Source: Merdicola sp905200315 (GTDB taxonomy: Bacteria > Bacillota > Clostridia > TANB77 > CAG-508). Taken from it: a stretch of DNA of 64,000 nt. Location of the stretch: contig CABPZP010000004.1 in assembly GCA_902461935.1 (NCBI GenBank), positions 1 through 64,000 of the forward strand, read 5' to 3'. Below are positions 46,394 to 55,562 of the stretch, in pieces. Positions within the stretch are counted from its first letter, which is position 1; each line of letters opens with the position of its first letter. Both the position numbers and the translations under genes were made by a program. Below the pieces are notes generated by a model. That model searched no databases and had not been told where the DNA came from. It saw only the letters and a list, made by a program, of their open reading frames with translations.

Positions 46394-49300
46394 ATGAAAA
46401 AAAGGGTGTTTTTAATAACTATTCTACTAGCTTGCATAAGTTTATTAATATTTAATATAAATGTAGAAGCTGCAAATACAACATTAATCTGTAATATTAA
46501 AGCAGAAAAAACAGAAATAAAACAAGGAGAAGAAACGGTTCTAACTTTAGAAATAGAGAATAGCAGTGATAATATTAATGCTTTTCAAGCAAAAATAAAT
46601 TACGATAGTAATGTATGGGAAGAATTAGATGAGGATAATTTTGAAACAATAAATGAGTGGGAAAGTTTAAAATATAATTCAAATAATAAAGAATTTAATA
46701 TAATTAATAAACAAGAAAATACAAATAAAGAAATATTAAAAATAAAATTAAAAGCAAAGGATAACGCAGTTGCAGGTAACACAGAAATAGCTATAGATGA
46801 AATAGTAGCCTCTAATGGTACAAGTGAATTTGAAAGTGCAAAATTAAACCAAAATATAGATATAAAATCAAACGAAAATATAACAGATAAAGATAATCAA
46901 ACACCAAGCAATACAGAAAATACAAATAACAATAATAAAAATGAACCGAATATAATAGAAAAATTAAAAGAAAAACTACCAAGTATATTACCTAAAACTG
47001 GAACAGGAAGATTTCTACTATTTATGTTAGTAGCAGCTATAATATTATCAATAATTCTTTACTGCAGAAATAAAAAATGTGGTAAAAAAATGCTAATGAT
47101 TATAGTGTGCATAATATTAATTAATCAAAGTTCAGTATTTGCAGCTTCAGGAGTATTTGTTGGAGACATAAATCAAAGCTCTGTTATAGATGATGAAGAT
47201 ATAAAAATAATGCAAGAATATTTAATAAAATTAAAAAATGTAACTTCACAAGAACAAGCAGATATGAATAATGATGGTAAATTAAGTATAATAGACTTAT
47301 CTTTATTAATAAAACAACAAAAAGAATGCCCATATGATAAAAATAATGTAACTAATATATCCTCATGGGCATCTGTACCAATGGTTTCAAAAGAATTATT
47401 ACAAAAAACAGGAGTTACAACAGGTGGAGAAGGTTGCCAATGGCCAATAGGTATGGCAATAAGTAAAGATGGAAAACTTTTATTATATGGAACAGATGTA
47501 GGTGGAGTATATCGTTCAGAAGATGGTGGCAAGAATTGGGAGCAATCAAATGCAGGACTAGAATCGAGAGGCGTTGGAGCTTTTGCTATAGATCAAAAAA
47601 ATTCATCTCATGTTTTAGCAGTTGGAATAAATAGTGGTGCATTTAATACAAACGGATTATATATTTCAGAAGATGGCGGGAAAACTTGGAAAGTAACAAA
47701 GAATATGTTAATAAAGGGACATAGAGATATAAGAGAAGCTATAACGTTCGATGAATCATCATATAATCAAGAAAAAAATAAATGCATGATTGCATATTGG
47801 TCAACAGCATATGAAACAGAAGATAATGGATTAAAAGAAAGTGAAAAAGGGTTATATAAAACAATAGATGGTGGATACACATGGAAGCTTATAAATTCTG
47901 ATTTATGTGATGGAACAGCAAAAGTAAATCCATATACAGGAGATGTGTATGTTTCAAGAAAAGATGGAATATATTATAGCAATAATAAAGGAGAAAGCTT
48001 CGAAAAAATAGTAAACGAAAGTGTTTCAGGATTAGATCTTGTTTCTAAAAATAATCAAACAGTAAGTGTTTATTATTGTAATAATGATGGAATATATATA
48101 TCAAAAGATGAAAAAAGTTTTGAAAAAGTGGAATCAAGTTCATATCCAAAAACACAACCTATGAATATAAAAGTAAGTCCAGTTAATCCAGAAAAAATAC
48201 TAATTGTAGATAAAGAGGGAAGCTACAAAAATTATCCATACTACAGTTTAGATGGAGGAAAAACTTGGAAAGGGTCTACATTTTCTAATGAATTAAGTTT
48301 TATGCCATATAATAATAGAGCAAGTATTCCTATGTGGAGCACAACAGACGAAAACAAAGTATGGATATTTGCACAAGGGGATTATATGAGCTCAAGTATA
48401 GATAGTGGAAAAACCTTTAAATGGGATAGCAATGGTATAACAGGAATATTAAGCGGAGGGAATGTTCATTACAACGTATATAACCCCAATATTATATATT
48501 TTGGATCACAAGACTATGATGGATGTGTTACAACAGATGGAGGAAAAACTTGGAAATATATTAGTATGTCTGGACTAAGTTGGGGTGGATATTGCTATGG
48601 AGGATATGCGGTAGATGAAAACACATATTTCGTTGGAGTTTCAACTGCATGGACAGACCCACGAAAACTAAAAATAACCTTTGACGGAGGAAAAACAGTA
48701 ATAGATACAGGAATGTGCTTTACAAGTCAAAATATAAGATCGGGAATGGAATCTTCATATCAATCACCAACAGATCCAAAAGTATTATTTGCCTGTGATT
48801 TAAGAAGTAGTGACGGTGGACATACTTGGTCTAAAATGAATGGATGTATTAACGTATACACACATAATCCAAAAGGTAAAAAGGAATTATATGGAATAGA
48901 TGAAAAAGGCAAAAATATAGTAGTATCTTATGATAATGGAGTTACATGGAAAAAAGTAAATAATACAGAAATAAAACCACAAATACAAATTGGTTCAATT
49001 TATATTTTAGACTTATCATACGATTGGAAAAATGAAATGGTATACGTAGCTTGCGATGGAGGATATTTATACAAAATTTCAACAAAAGATGGAAGCATAG
49101 AATGTGTATTAGATAAAAATGTAGCAGAATATAAAAGAGCACCAGTAAATTTGAAAGACGGGTATAGCATAACTAAAGTAGCCGTAGACCCTATAGACCC
49201 TAATATAATTTACTGTGGTGGACCAGGAAATACATTTTTAAACGACTGTGCATTATATAGGTCAGTTGATGGAGGCAAAAGTTTTCAAGTAATAACAAGT

Positions 49301-49450
49301 AATACAAAAAATTCAATTATAAAGCAAGGAAAACAAGGCGGATTTGAAACAAACTCATTAGAAGTAAATCCAAAAACAGGAGAATTACTATTTGCAGGAG
49401 GATGTTTTGGAATTAGTAAATTATCACCTCCATATAAATTAAATAATTAA
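46394..49450 (+). CDS. Cohesin-like / LPKTG / dockerin-like / Asp-box beta-propeller protein
   Basis: A 1018-aa exported protein with an unusual order. Signal peptide about 1-26. A cohesin-like beta domain spans about 28-158 (GEETVLTLEIENSSDNINAFQAKINYD). After an Asn-rich linker comes a full sortase-type signal: LPKTG at 199-203, hydrophobic 207-223, then basic residues. A second hydrophobic segment at 233-250 ends SSVFAAS, like a signal-peptidase site. A dockerin-like pair of calcium loops follows at about 257-309 (GDINQSSVIDDEDI, DMNNDGKLSIIDL). From about 340 on, some nine Asp boxes (SEDGGKTW type) and YGTDVGGVYRS, as in GH74 enzymes, form a beta-propeller. There is no internal ribosome site. 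Domain calls are from pattern; the processing is inferred. Confidence 0.75.
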   Translation: MKKRVFLITILLACISLLIFNINVEAANTTLICNIKAEKTEIKQGEETVLTLEIENSSDNINAFQAKINYDSNVWEELDEDNFETINEWESLKYNSNNKEFNIINKQENTNKEILKIKLKAKDNAVAGNTEIAIDEIVASNGTSEFESAKLNQNIDIKSNENITDKDNQTPSNTENTNNNNKNEPNIIEKLKEKLPSILPKTGTGRFLLFMLVAAIILSIILYCRNKKCGKKMLMIIVCIILINQSSVFAASGVFVGDINQSSVIDDEDIKIMQEYLIKLKNVTSQEQADMNNDGKLSIIDLSLLIKQQKECPYDKNNVTNISSWASVPMVSKELLQKTGVTTGGEGCQWPIGMAISKDGKLLLYGTDVGGVYRSEDGGKNWEQSNAGLESRGVGAFAIDQKNSSHVLAVGINSGAFNTNGLYISEDGGKTWKVTKNMLIKGHRDIREAITFDESSYNQEKNKCMIAYWSTAYETEDNGLKESEKGLYKTIDGGYTWKLINSDLCDGTAKVNPYTGDVYVSRKDGIYYSNNKGESFEKIVNESVSGLDLVSKNNQTVSVYYCNNDGIYISKDEKSFEKVESSSYPKTQPMNIKVSPVNPEKILIVDKEGSYKNYPYYSLDGGKTWKGSTFSNELSFMPYNNRASIPMWSTTDENKVWIFAQGDYMSSSIDSGKTFKWDSNGITGILSGGNVHYNVYNPNIIYFGSQDYDGCVTTDGGKTWKYISMSGLSWGGYCYGGYAVDENTYFVGVSTAWTDPRKLKITFDGGKTVIDTGMCFTSQNIRSGMESSYQSPTDPKVLFACDLRSSDGGHTWSKMNGCINVYTHNPKGKKELYGIDEKGKNIVVSYDNGVTWKKVNNTEIKPQIQIGSIYILDLSYDWKNEMVYVACDGGYLYKISTKDGSIECVLDKNVAEYKRAPVNLKDGYSITKVAVDPIDPNIIYCGGPGNTFLNDCALYRSVDGGKSFQVITSNTKNSIIKQGKQGGFETNSLEVNPKTGELLFAGGCFGISKLSPPYKLNN

Positions 49451-49509
49451 TTACAAAAAAGTGGCTTCACACATCAATGCAATATAAAAATGTCTTGAAA
49501 ATTATTTTC

Positions 49510-49556
49510 AACCTGTCCCAGAAGTGACAAAAAATGTAACTTTGGGTCTGTCCCTA
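49510..49556 (-). repeat. GGGACAGACCC repeat, copy 4 (inverted, partly deleted)
   Basis: AACCTGTCCCA, then ACAAAAAATGTAACTTTGGG and TCTGTCCC. This is the reverse-oriented family with its middle lost. Confidence 0.7.
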
Positions 49557-49568
49557 AATGCAACAAAA

Positions 49569-49607
49569 TGTCGGCTGGTGGTCTGGCTCCTAACCGACAC
49601 TTTTTTT
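49569..49607 (+). terminator. Terminator before rlmN
   Basis: TGTCGG and CCGACA around a 19-nt loop with inner GGCT/CTGG pairing, then TTTTTTT. Confidence 0.65.
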
Positions 49608-49617
49608 ACCAAAAACA

Positions 49618-49646
49618 TTGAAAAAAATACTCTTTTGTGGTATAAG
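49618..49646 (+). promoter_or_regulatory. Promoter of rlmN-prpC-prkC
   Basis: TTGAAA (49618-49623), 17 nt, TATAAG (49641-49646). Confidence 0.7.
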
Positions 49647-49677
49647 TAATTTGAAAAAATAAATGGAAGAAGAGAAA

Positions 49678-50715
49678 ATGAAAAATATAAAAGATTTTAA
49701 TTTAGATGAGTTAAAAGAAGCTTTTATAAAGCTTGGAGAAAAGCCATTTAGGGCAGAACAAGTTTTTAAATGGATTTATGAACAAAATGTAACAAGCTTT
49801 GATGAGATGACTAATTTATCTAAAGATTTAAGAGAAAAATTAAAAGAAAATTTCTCTCTTTGTATATATAAAATAGAAAGAAAGCAAAAATCAAAAGATG
49901 GAACTATAAAATATTTATTTGACATTTTAGATGGAAATATGATAGAAACCGTGTTAATGAGCTATCATCACGGTTATAGTTTATGTGTTTCATCACAGGT
50001 AGGTTGTAAAATGGGATGCAAGTTCTGTGCATCTACAGGAATAAAATTTATAAGAAGTTTAAGTTCAGGAGAAATTGTAGAACAACTATTAGCAGTTGAA
50101 AGAGATGAAAATATAAAAATTTCAAATGTAGTATTTATGGGAATTGGAGAGCCATTAGATAACTACGATAATGTTATAAATGCAATAGGAATACTAAATA
50201 ATCAAAAAGGAATTAATATAGGAGCTAGACACATAAGTATTTCTACAAGTGGTTTGGTTCCAAAAATATATAAACTAGCAGACGAAAAACTTCAATGTAC
50301 GCTTTCTATTTCATTGCATGCAACAACAGATGAAATAAGAAGTAGTATGATGCCGGTAAATAATAGTTATAACATAGAAGAATTAATAAAAGCTTGTAAA
50401 TATTACTTAGAAAAAACAAATAGAAGAATTTCCTTTGAATATGCTCTAGCTAAAGAAAATAATGATAATTTAGAAGATGCAAAAAGATTAATAAAACTAT
50501 TAAGAGGGATGAATTGCCACGTTAATTTAATTCCAATAAATAAAATAGAAAACGGAAATTATACTAAAAGTTCAAATGAAAATATACTAAAATTTAGAGA
50601 TTATTTAAACGATAACGGTATAGTTGCAACCGTTAGAAGAGAACTTGGATCAGACATAGATGCAGCCTGCGGACAATTAAGAAGAAAGAATATAAAAGAT
50701 AAAGAGGTGAATTGA
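49678..50715 (+). CDS. rlmN: 23S rRNA / tRNA adenine-C2 methyltransferase RlmN
   Basis: A 345-aa radical SAM enzyme. GCKMGCKFCASTG carries the CxxxCxxC cluster; FMGIGEPLDNYDNV, SISLHATTDEIRS and RRELGSDIDAACGQL (catalytic Cys near the C-terminus) are hallmarks. It methylates A2503 of 23S rRNA and A37 of some tRNAs. The start at 49678 is favoured by the GGAAG spacing over the ATG at 49663; a few residues' difference only. Its stop overlaps the prpC start (TGATG), so coupling is likely. Confidence 0.95.
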   Translation: MKNIKDFNLDELKEAFIKLGEKPFRAEQVFKWIYEQNVTSFDEMTNLSKDLREKLKENFSLCIYKIERKQKSKDGTIKYLFDILDGNMIETVLMSYHHGYSLCVSSQVGCKMGCKFCASTGIKFIRSLSSGEIVEQLLAVERDENIKISNVVFMGIGEPLDNYDNVINAIGILNNQKGINIGARHISISTSGLVPKIYKLADEKLQCTLSISLHATTDEIRSSMMPVNNSYNIEELIKACKYYLEKTNRRISFEYALAKENNDNLEDAKRLIKLLRGMNCHVNLIPINKIENGNYTKSSNENILKFRDYLNDNGIVATVRRELGSDIDAACGQLRRKNIKDKEVN

Positions 50716-51443
50716 TGAGAGTTTTAGTAAAAACGGATGTTGGAAAAGCAAGAGAGTTAAACGAGGATTCATATTATGTGCCACAAGAAGATGACTTGAA
50801 ATTATTTATCGTTGCCGATGGAATGGGTGGATATAACGGTGGAGAAATAGCAAGTAGTTTAGCAATAAAAGCAGCAAAAAACTATATAGAAACAAATTTT
50901 ATTAGTACACCTAAAGATAGAGAAAGCATTTTAGAACTTATAAAAAGCAGTATGCAATATGCAAATATGGTAGTATATGAAAAATCCAAAGAAGATGACG
51001 AACTAAAAGGAATGGGAACTACACTGGAAATATGCTTTATATACGAAAATAAAATGTATATAGGACACATTGGAGATAGCAGAATATATAGAATACGAAA
51101 ACATATAATTAGAAAGCTTACAAATGACCATAGTTATGTAGAAACATTAGTTAAAGATGGAAAAATAACAAGAGAAGAAGCAAAAACACATCCAAAGAAA
51201 AACATGCTAATGAAAGCCCTAGGATGTACAGAATATATAGAACCAGATGTATTTGTAAGAGGATTTTTGAAGGATGATATAGTACTTATGTCATCAGATG
51301 GATTAACAAATATGATAGACGAACAAGAAATATTTAACATTATAACAAATAACAAAGAAAATGCTTCAGAAATGCTAATACAAAAAGCAAATGATAATGG
51401 GGGATATGATAATATAACAGCACTTATCGTATATAATGATTAA
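50715..51443 (+). CDS. prpC: PPM-family protein phosphatase (Stp1/PrpC)
   Basis: A 242-aa PP2C-type serine/threonine phosphatase. The metal-binding motifs are FIVADGMGGYNGGEIAS, GHIGDSRIYRI, MSSDGLTNM and GGYDNITALIVY. It reverses phosphorylation by the PASTA kinase encoded next. The ATG overlaps the rlmN stop, with GAGGTGA upstream. Length is normal. Confidence 0.96.
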   Translation: MRVLVKTDVGKARELNEDSYYVPQEDDLKLFIVADGMGGYNGGEIASSLAIKAAKNYIETNFISTPKDRESILELIKSSMQYANMVVYEKSKEDDELKGMGTTLEICFIYENKMYIGHIGDSRIYRIRKHIIRKLTNDHSYVETLVKDGKITREEAKTHPKKNMLMKALGCTEYIEPDVFVRGFLKDDIVLMSSDGLTNMIDEQEIFNIITNNKENASEMLIQKANDNGGYDNITALIVYND

Positions 51444-51457
51444 GGGGAGAGATGAAT

Positions 51458-53416
51458 ATGAACCTAGAAGGTAAAATGTTAGGTAATAGATATGAGATTA
51501 TAGAAAAAATAGGAAATGGCGGAATGGCAACTGTATATAAAGCAAAATGCCATGTTTTAAACAGATATGTAGCAGTAAAAGTTTTAAGAGATGAATTTAC
51601 AACAGATGAAGAATTTATAAAAAGATTTGCAGCAGAAGCTCAATCTGCAGCGAGCTTAACACATCCAAATATTGTTTCTATATATGATGTAGGTCACGAA
51701 GATAATTTATATTATATTGTAATGGAATTAATAAAAGGTAAAACTTTAAAACAAATAATTAATGAAGATGGAAAACTACCTTGGAAATGGTCTTTAAATA
51801 TAGTTTCTCAAATAGCTTCTGCATTAGAAACAGCACACAGAAATAAAATAATACATAGAGATATAAAACCACACAACATAATAATTACCGAAGATGGTAT
51901 AGCAAAAGTAACAGATTTTGGAATAGCAAAAGTTGTTTCGAATTCAACAATTACAGCCTTTGGAGCAACAATTGGTTCAGTGCATTACTTTTCACCAGAA
52001 CATGCTAAAGGTGGATACACAGATGAAAAATCTGATATATACTCATTAGGTGTTGTTATGTACGAAATGCTTACAGGGCAAGTTCCTTTTGATGCAGATA
52101 CAGCAGTTTCAGTTGCATTAAAACATATGCAAGAAGACCCAATAGAACCAATGGAATTAAATCCAGATATACCAAGAGCAGTAAACGATATAATAATGAA
52201 AGCAATGCAAAAAGATACAGGTCTTAGATACCAATCTGCAACAGAAATGTTAAACGATATAAATATGGCACTAAAACGTCCAGATGGAGATTTCGTTAGT
52301 TTAAGAACTGCAAGTGCAAATTTTGAAACTCAAAGATTTCAACCACTAGAAGATGAAGAAATAAGAACAAAAAGAAATAATAAAAAAGATGAAAATAAAT
52401 TAAAACAGTTTATAGGTAACCATAAGGCTTTATCGCTTTTTATTGGAGCAATATTATTATTTGCAATAGCATTCGGTGGAACAGCATTAGTATCAAAATT
52501 AGTAATAAATAAAGAAGTAGATTTACCTAATTTCGTTGGAATGACAAAAGAAAATGCGCAAGCACAAGCAGATAAAATAAAAATTAAATTAGAGTTTGAA
52601 GAAGAATATTCATCAGATGTAGAGGAAGGAAAAATTATTTCACAAAATCCTGAATATAAAGAAAATTATAAAATAAAAGAAAAAAGTACTGTAAGTTTAA
52701 AAATTAGTAAAGGAACAGAATTAGTAAAAGTTCCAAAAGTTACAGGAATGGAAAAAGAAGAAGCAATAAAAACATTAGAAGATTTAGGATTAAAAGTTGA
52801 AATAAAAGAAGAAACAAGTAAAAAAGTTGAAGAAGGTTATGTAATAAACCAAGACATAGCAGAAAATAAAGAAATAAATGTAGGAGATACAGTAACAATA
52901 ACAGTAAGTACAGGAACAGGAATAACACAAGTTTCAGTTCCAAGTGTTACAGGTAAAACAGAAAATGAAGCAAGAACAGCTTTAGAAAGTGCAAAACTAA
53001 AAGTAACAGCAAACTATGAAGAAGATAGTTCAAAAACAGAAGGAATAGTACTAAAACAAAATGTTGAATCTGGTAAAAAAGTTGATGAAGGAACAACAGT
53101 TACAATAACAGTAAATAAAGCAGAATCAAAATCTGGAACAGTAACAGTAAATGTTAAAAGCATAACAGGTGGATATGATTCATCAGATACAGATTTAACA
53201 GATACAGACAAAAAAGCAAAAATAGATATAAAAGTAGATGGAACAAGTGTATATACACAATCAAATGTAGATAAAAACTCAACAGCAATATCAACAAGCT
53301 TTTCAGGAAAAGGAAAAGTACAAATAGTTGTAAATATACAAGATGGAAATGGAGCAAGCTACACAAGAACAACAGAATTAGACTTAAGCAAACAAACAAC
53401 ATACACAGCACAATAA
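51458..53416 (+). CDS. prkC: PASTA-domain serine/threonine kinase PrkC
   Basis: A 652-aa Hanks-type kinase. The kinase domain spans about 8-270 (GNGGMATVYKAK, HRDIKPHNI, DFGIAKV). A transmembrane helix lies at about 325-350. Three extracellular PASTA repeats follow at about 355-555, each with a VP.V-type start (VPKVTGMEKEEAIKTLE and others), and a Ser/Thr-rich beta domain closes the protein. It senses muropeptides or lipid II and controls dormancy exit and wall growth. GGGGAG supports the ATG at 51458. Same operon as prpC. Confidence 0.96.
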   Translation: MNLEGKMLGNRYEIIEKIGNGGMATVYKAKCHVLNRYVAVKVLRDEFTTDEEFIKRFAAEAQSAASLTHPNIVSIYDVGHEDNLYYIVMELIKGKTLKQIINEDGKLPWKWSLNIVSQIASALETAHRNKIIHRDIKPHNIIITEDGIAKVTDFGIAKVVSNSTITAFGATIGSVHYFSPEHAKGGYTDEKSDIYSLGVVMYEMLTGQVPFDADTAVSVALKHMQEDPIEPMELNPDIPRAVNDIIMKAMQKDTGLRYQSATEMLNDINMALKRPDGDFVSLRTASANFETQRFQPLEDEEIRTKRNNKKDENKLKQFIGNHKALSLFIGAILLFAIAFGGTALVSKLVINKEVDLPNFVGMTKENAQAQADKIKIKLEFEEEYSSDVEEGKIISQNPEYKENYKIKEKSTVSLKISKGTELVKVPKVTGMEKEEAIKTLEDLGLKVEIKEETSKKVEEGYVINQDIAENKEINVGDTVTITVSTGTGITQVSVPSVTGKTENEARTALESAKLKVTANYEEDSSKTEGIVLKQNVESGKKVDEGTTVTITVNKAESKSGTVTVNVKSITGGYDSSDTDLTDTDKKAKIDIKVDGTSVYTQSNVDKNSTAISTSFSGKGKVQIVVNIQDGNGASYTRTTELDLSKQTTYTAQ

Positions 53417-53441
53417 AAAATATAATTTTTAGTTAAACTTC

Positions 53442-53470
53442 TTGAAAATTATGTATACATAGGCTATAAT
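53442..53470 (+). promoter_or_regulatory. SigA-type promoter
   Basis: TTGAAA (53442-53447), 17 nt, TATAAT (53465-53470). Confidence 0.8.
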
Positions 53471-53516
53471 TAATGTTAGTTACATGTTGGAATATATATC
53501 ATTTAAGGAGGACACA

Positions 53517-53735
53517 ATGAGAATTACAATCGAAGGCAAAGAAATCAAAGAAAGCATAGTTGGAAAATTTTTAGCACGGCATTTAAGAAGATTTTCAGTT
53601 ATATTAAGTACTGGAAAAGTAATAGATATTTGCCACTATAGAAGTAAACGTTCCATTTGTTCATCTTATAAGGGTGAATTAAGCACGGCGGAAAAAAGGG
53701 AATACAATGATATAATTTGTATTTTAGAAAAATAA
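53517..53735 (+). CDS. Small hypothetical basic protein
   Basis: A 72-aa protein, not recognised. It starts MRITIEGKEIKES, has a basic patch (RHLRRF, YRSKRS) and two nearby cysteines (ICHYRSKRSIC), and ends ILEK. AAGGAGG lies before the ATG at 53517; an upstream ATG lacks one. It uses CGG and ACG codons more than its neighbours and has its own promoter and terminator, so it may have been acquired separately. It interrupts the conserved prkC-rsgA order. Confidence 0.6.
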   Translation: MRITIEGKEIKESIVGKFLARHLRRFSVILSTGKVIDICHYRSKRSICSSYKGELSTAEKREYNDIICILEK

Positions 53736-53758
53736 GATTTCTTTTGTTTTAAAAAAGG

Positions 53759-53791
53759 AAAAGGTTTAACTACAATTGTAGTAAACCTTTT
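53759..53791 (+). terminator. Terminator after the 72-aa gene
   Basis: AAAAGGTTTA and TAAACCTTTT, extended by the inner ACTACAATTGTAGT palindrome. Confidence 0.75.
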
Positions 53792-53815
53792 CTGCTTTAA
53801 TATAGAAAATTTATT

Positions 53816-53836
53816 GGGCGGACGCCTCTGTACGCC
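53816..53836 (+). repeat. GC-rich repeat remnant
   Basis: GGGCGGACG-CCTCTGTACGCC, a decayed member of the GC-rich palindrome family; CCTCTGT is shared with the copy at 55496. Confidence 0.5.
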
Positions 53837-53935
53837 TAAATAAAAAATTATATATAATATAAACCTTATATAAATAAAATCAAATATGTTGTAAAGAACA
53901 ATCCCTATGTCAACATATAAAATTAAAGGAGAAAA

Positions 53936-54817
53936 ATGAAACAAGGAATAATAATAGAAAATATTTCAAATATTTTTAAAATAATATGCAGAAACGAGTT
54001 ATATATATGTGATGCAAGAGGAAAATTAAAAAAAGAAGATATAAAGCCAGTTGTAGGAGATAAGGTTAATTTTGAAATAACAAAACTAGAAGAAAAAACA
54101 GGTGTTATAGAAGAAATTTTACCAAGAAAAAACTACATAAAAAGGCCCAAAATTGCAAATATTAATCAAATGGTATTAGTTATATCTAGCAAAATGCCAA
54201 AACCAGATTTATTAATGCTAGATAAACAACTTTCATTTGCAGAATATATGAATATAAAACCTGTAATTGTTATAAATAAAATAGATTTATCAAAAGAAAT
54301 AGCAGAAGAAATAAAAGAACAATATAAATTTACAAATTATGAAATAATAGAAACAAACGCAAAAGAAAACATAGGTATACACGAACTAAGGAATGTTTTA
54401 AAAAACAAAATAAGCGTATTTTCAGGCAATTCAGGGGTAGGCAAATCTACATTGTTAAATGATTTATTTGAAGATAATTTAACTTTAGAAGGAAAAATAA
54501 GTTCAAAAAATAAAAGAGGCAAGAATACAACAACAACTGTTAAATTATATGAATTAGAAGAAAATACATTTATTGCAGATTCACCAGGATTTTCTACCTT
54601 TGATATATATGAAATAGAAACCACTAACTTAGCAGAGTATTTCGTAGAATTTAAAGAGCATATAAAGAATTGTGAATTTGTAGGGTGTACACACATAAAA
54701 GAAAAAAAATGTGGAATAAAACAAGCGTTAAAAGAAAATAAAATATCTCAAAATCGTTATGAAAGATATATAAAAATATATGAAGAATTAAAAGATAGGG
54801 AGGAACACAAATGGTAG
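53936..54817 (+). CDS. rsgA: Small ribosomal subunit biogenesis GTPase RsgA
   Basis: A 293-aa circularly permuted GTPase. NKID (G4) comes before FSGNSGVGKSTLLN (G1) and DSPGFSTF (G3). An N-terminal OB domain and the C-terminal zinc site (CEFVGCTHIKEKKCG) are present. It tests late 30S particles. AAAGGAG precedes the ATG. rpe follows with a 7-nt overlap, as in the Bacillus prpC-prkC-rsgA-rpe order. Confidence 0.96.
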   Translation: MKQGIIIENISNIFKIICRNELYICDARGKLKKEDIKPVVGDKVNFEITKLEEKTGVIEEILPRKNYIKRPKIANINQMVLVISSKMPKPDLLMLDKQLSFAEYMNIKPVIVINKIDLSKEIAEEIKEQYKFTNYEIIETNAKENIGIHELRNVLKNKISVFSGNSGVGKSTLLNDLFEDNLTLEGKISSKNKRGKNTTTTVKLYELEENTFIADSPGFSTFDIYEIETTNLAEYFVEFKEHIKNCEFVGCTHIKEKKCGIKQALKENKISQNRYERYIKIYEELKDREEHKW

Positions 54818-55479
54818 AAATATCAACGTCAATTTTAAATGTAGATTCAGAAAAAAGTATGAAAATTTTTTACAATTTAGAAACAGCACATACAGATTAT
54901 TTTCATATAGATGTTATGGATGGAAAATTTGTAGAAGCAGATACAACAGCTAAAATGGAAAAATACTCAGAATATTTAAATCATATAACATTAATACCAT
55001 TAGATGTGCATTTAATGGTAGAAAATGTAAGAGAATATGTAGATAAATTCTTAGTATTTAAACCAAATACAATAACATTTCAAATAGAAGCATTAAAAAC
55101 AAAGCAAGAAGTAATAGATACAATAAAATATATACAATCTAATAATTGCAAAACAGGAATAGCAATAAAACCAAATACAAAAATAGAAGAAATAACAGAA
55201 TATTTATCATACTTACATCAAGTAATAATAATGACAGTAGAGCCAGGAAAAGGTGGACAAGAGCTAATAGAAAGCACAATAGATAAAATAGCAAAATTGA
55301 AAAAGTATATAGAAGAAAATAATATAGATATAGACATAGAAGCAGATGGTGGAATAAATACAGATAATGTAGAGAAGGTAAAACAAGCCGGAGCAAATAT
55401 AATTGTAGCAGGAACAGCCATTATAGATTCAGAAGATTTTAAACAAACAATTAATGAATTAAAAAATAATGTAAAATAA
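54811..55479 (+). CDS. rpe: Ribulose-phosphate 3-epimerase
   Basis: A 222-aa TIM-barrel enzyme. FHIDVMDGKFV carries metal-binding His and Asp, LDVHLMVE the second metal site, VEPGKGGQ the phosphate loop start, and DIEADGGI the late catalytic Asp. It interconverts ribulose-5-phosphate and xylulose-5-phosphate in the pentose phosphate path. The ATG overlaps the end of rsgA and has AGGGAGG upstream. Length is normal. Confidence 0.94.
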   Translation: MVEISTSILNVDSEKSMKIFYNLETAHTDYFHIDVMDGKFVEADTTAKMEKYSEYLNHITLIPLDVHLMVENVREYVDKFLVFKPNTITFQIEALKTKQEVIDTIKYIQSNNCKTGIAIKPNTKIEEITEYLSYLHQVIIMTVEPGKGGQELIESTIDKIAKLKKYIEENNIDIDIEADGGINTDNVEKVKQAGANIIVAGTAIIDSEDFKQTINELKNNVK

Positions 55480-55495
55480 AATTATGTCAGAAGAT

Positions 55496-55557
55496 GTAGG
55501 GGGCGACACCTCTGTCGAACCGCAAAAAAACCACAAAATTTAATTTTGTGGTTTTTT
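55496..55557. terminator. GC-rich repeat followed by bidirectional terminator
   Basis: GTAGGGGGCGACACCTCTGT, then CGAACCGC (repeat remnant). Next ACCACAAAATT and AATTTTGTGGT with A- and T-runs on either side form the terminator between convergent rpe and the minus-strand gene. Confidence 0.8.
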
Positions 55558-55562
55558 ATTTT

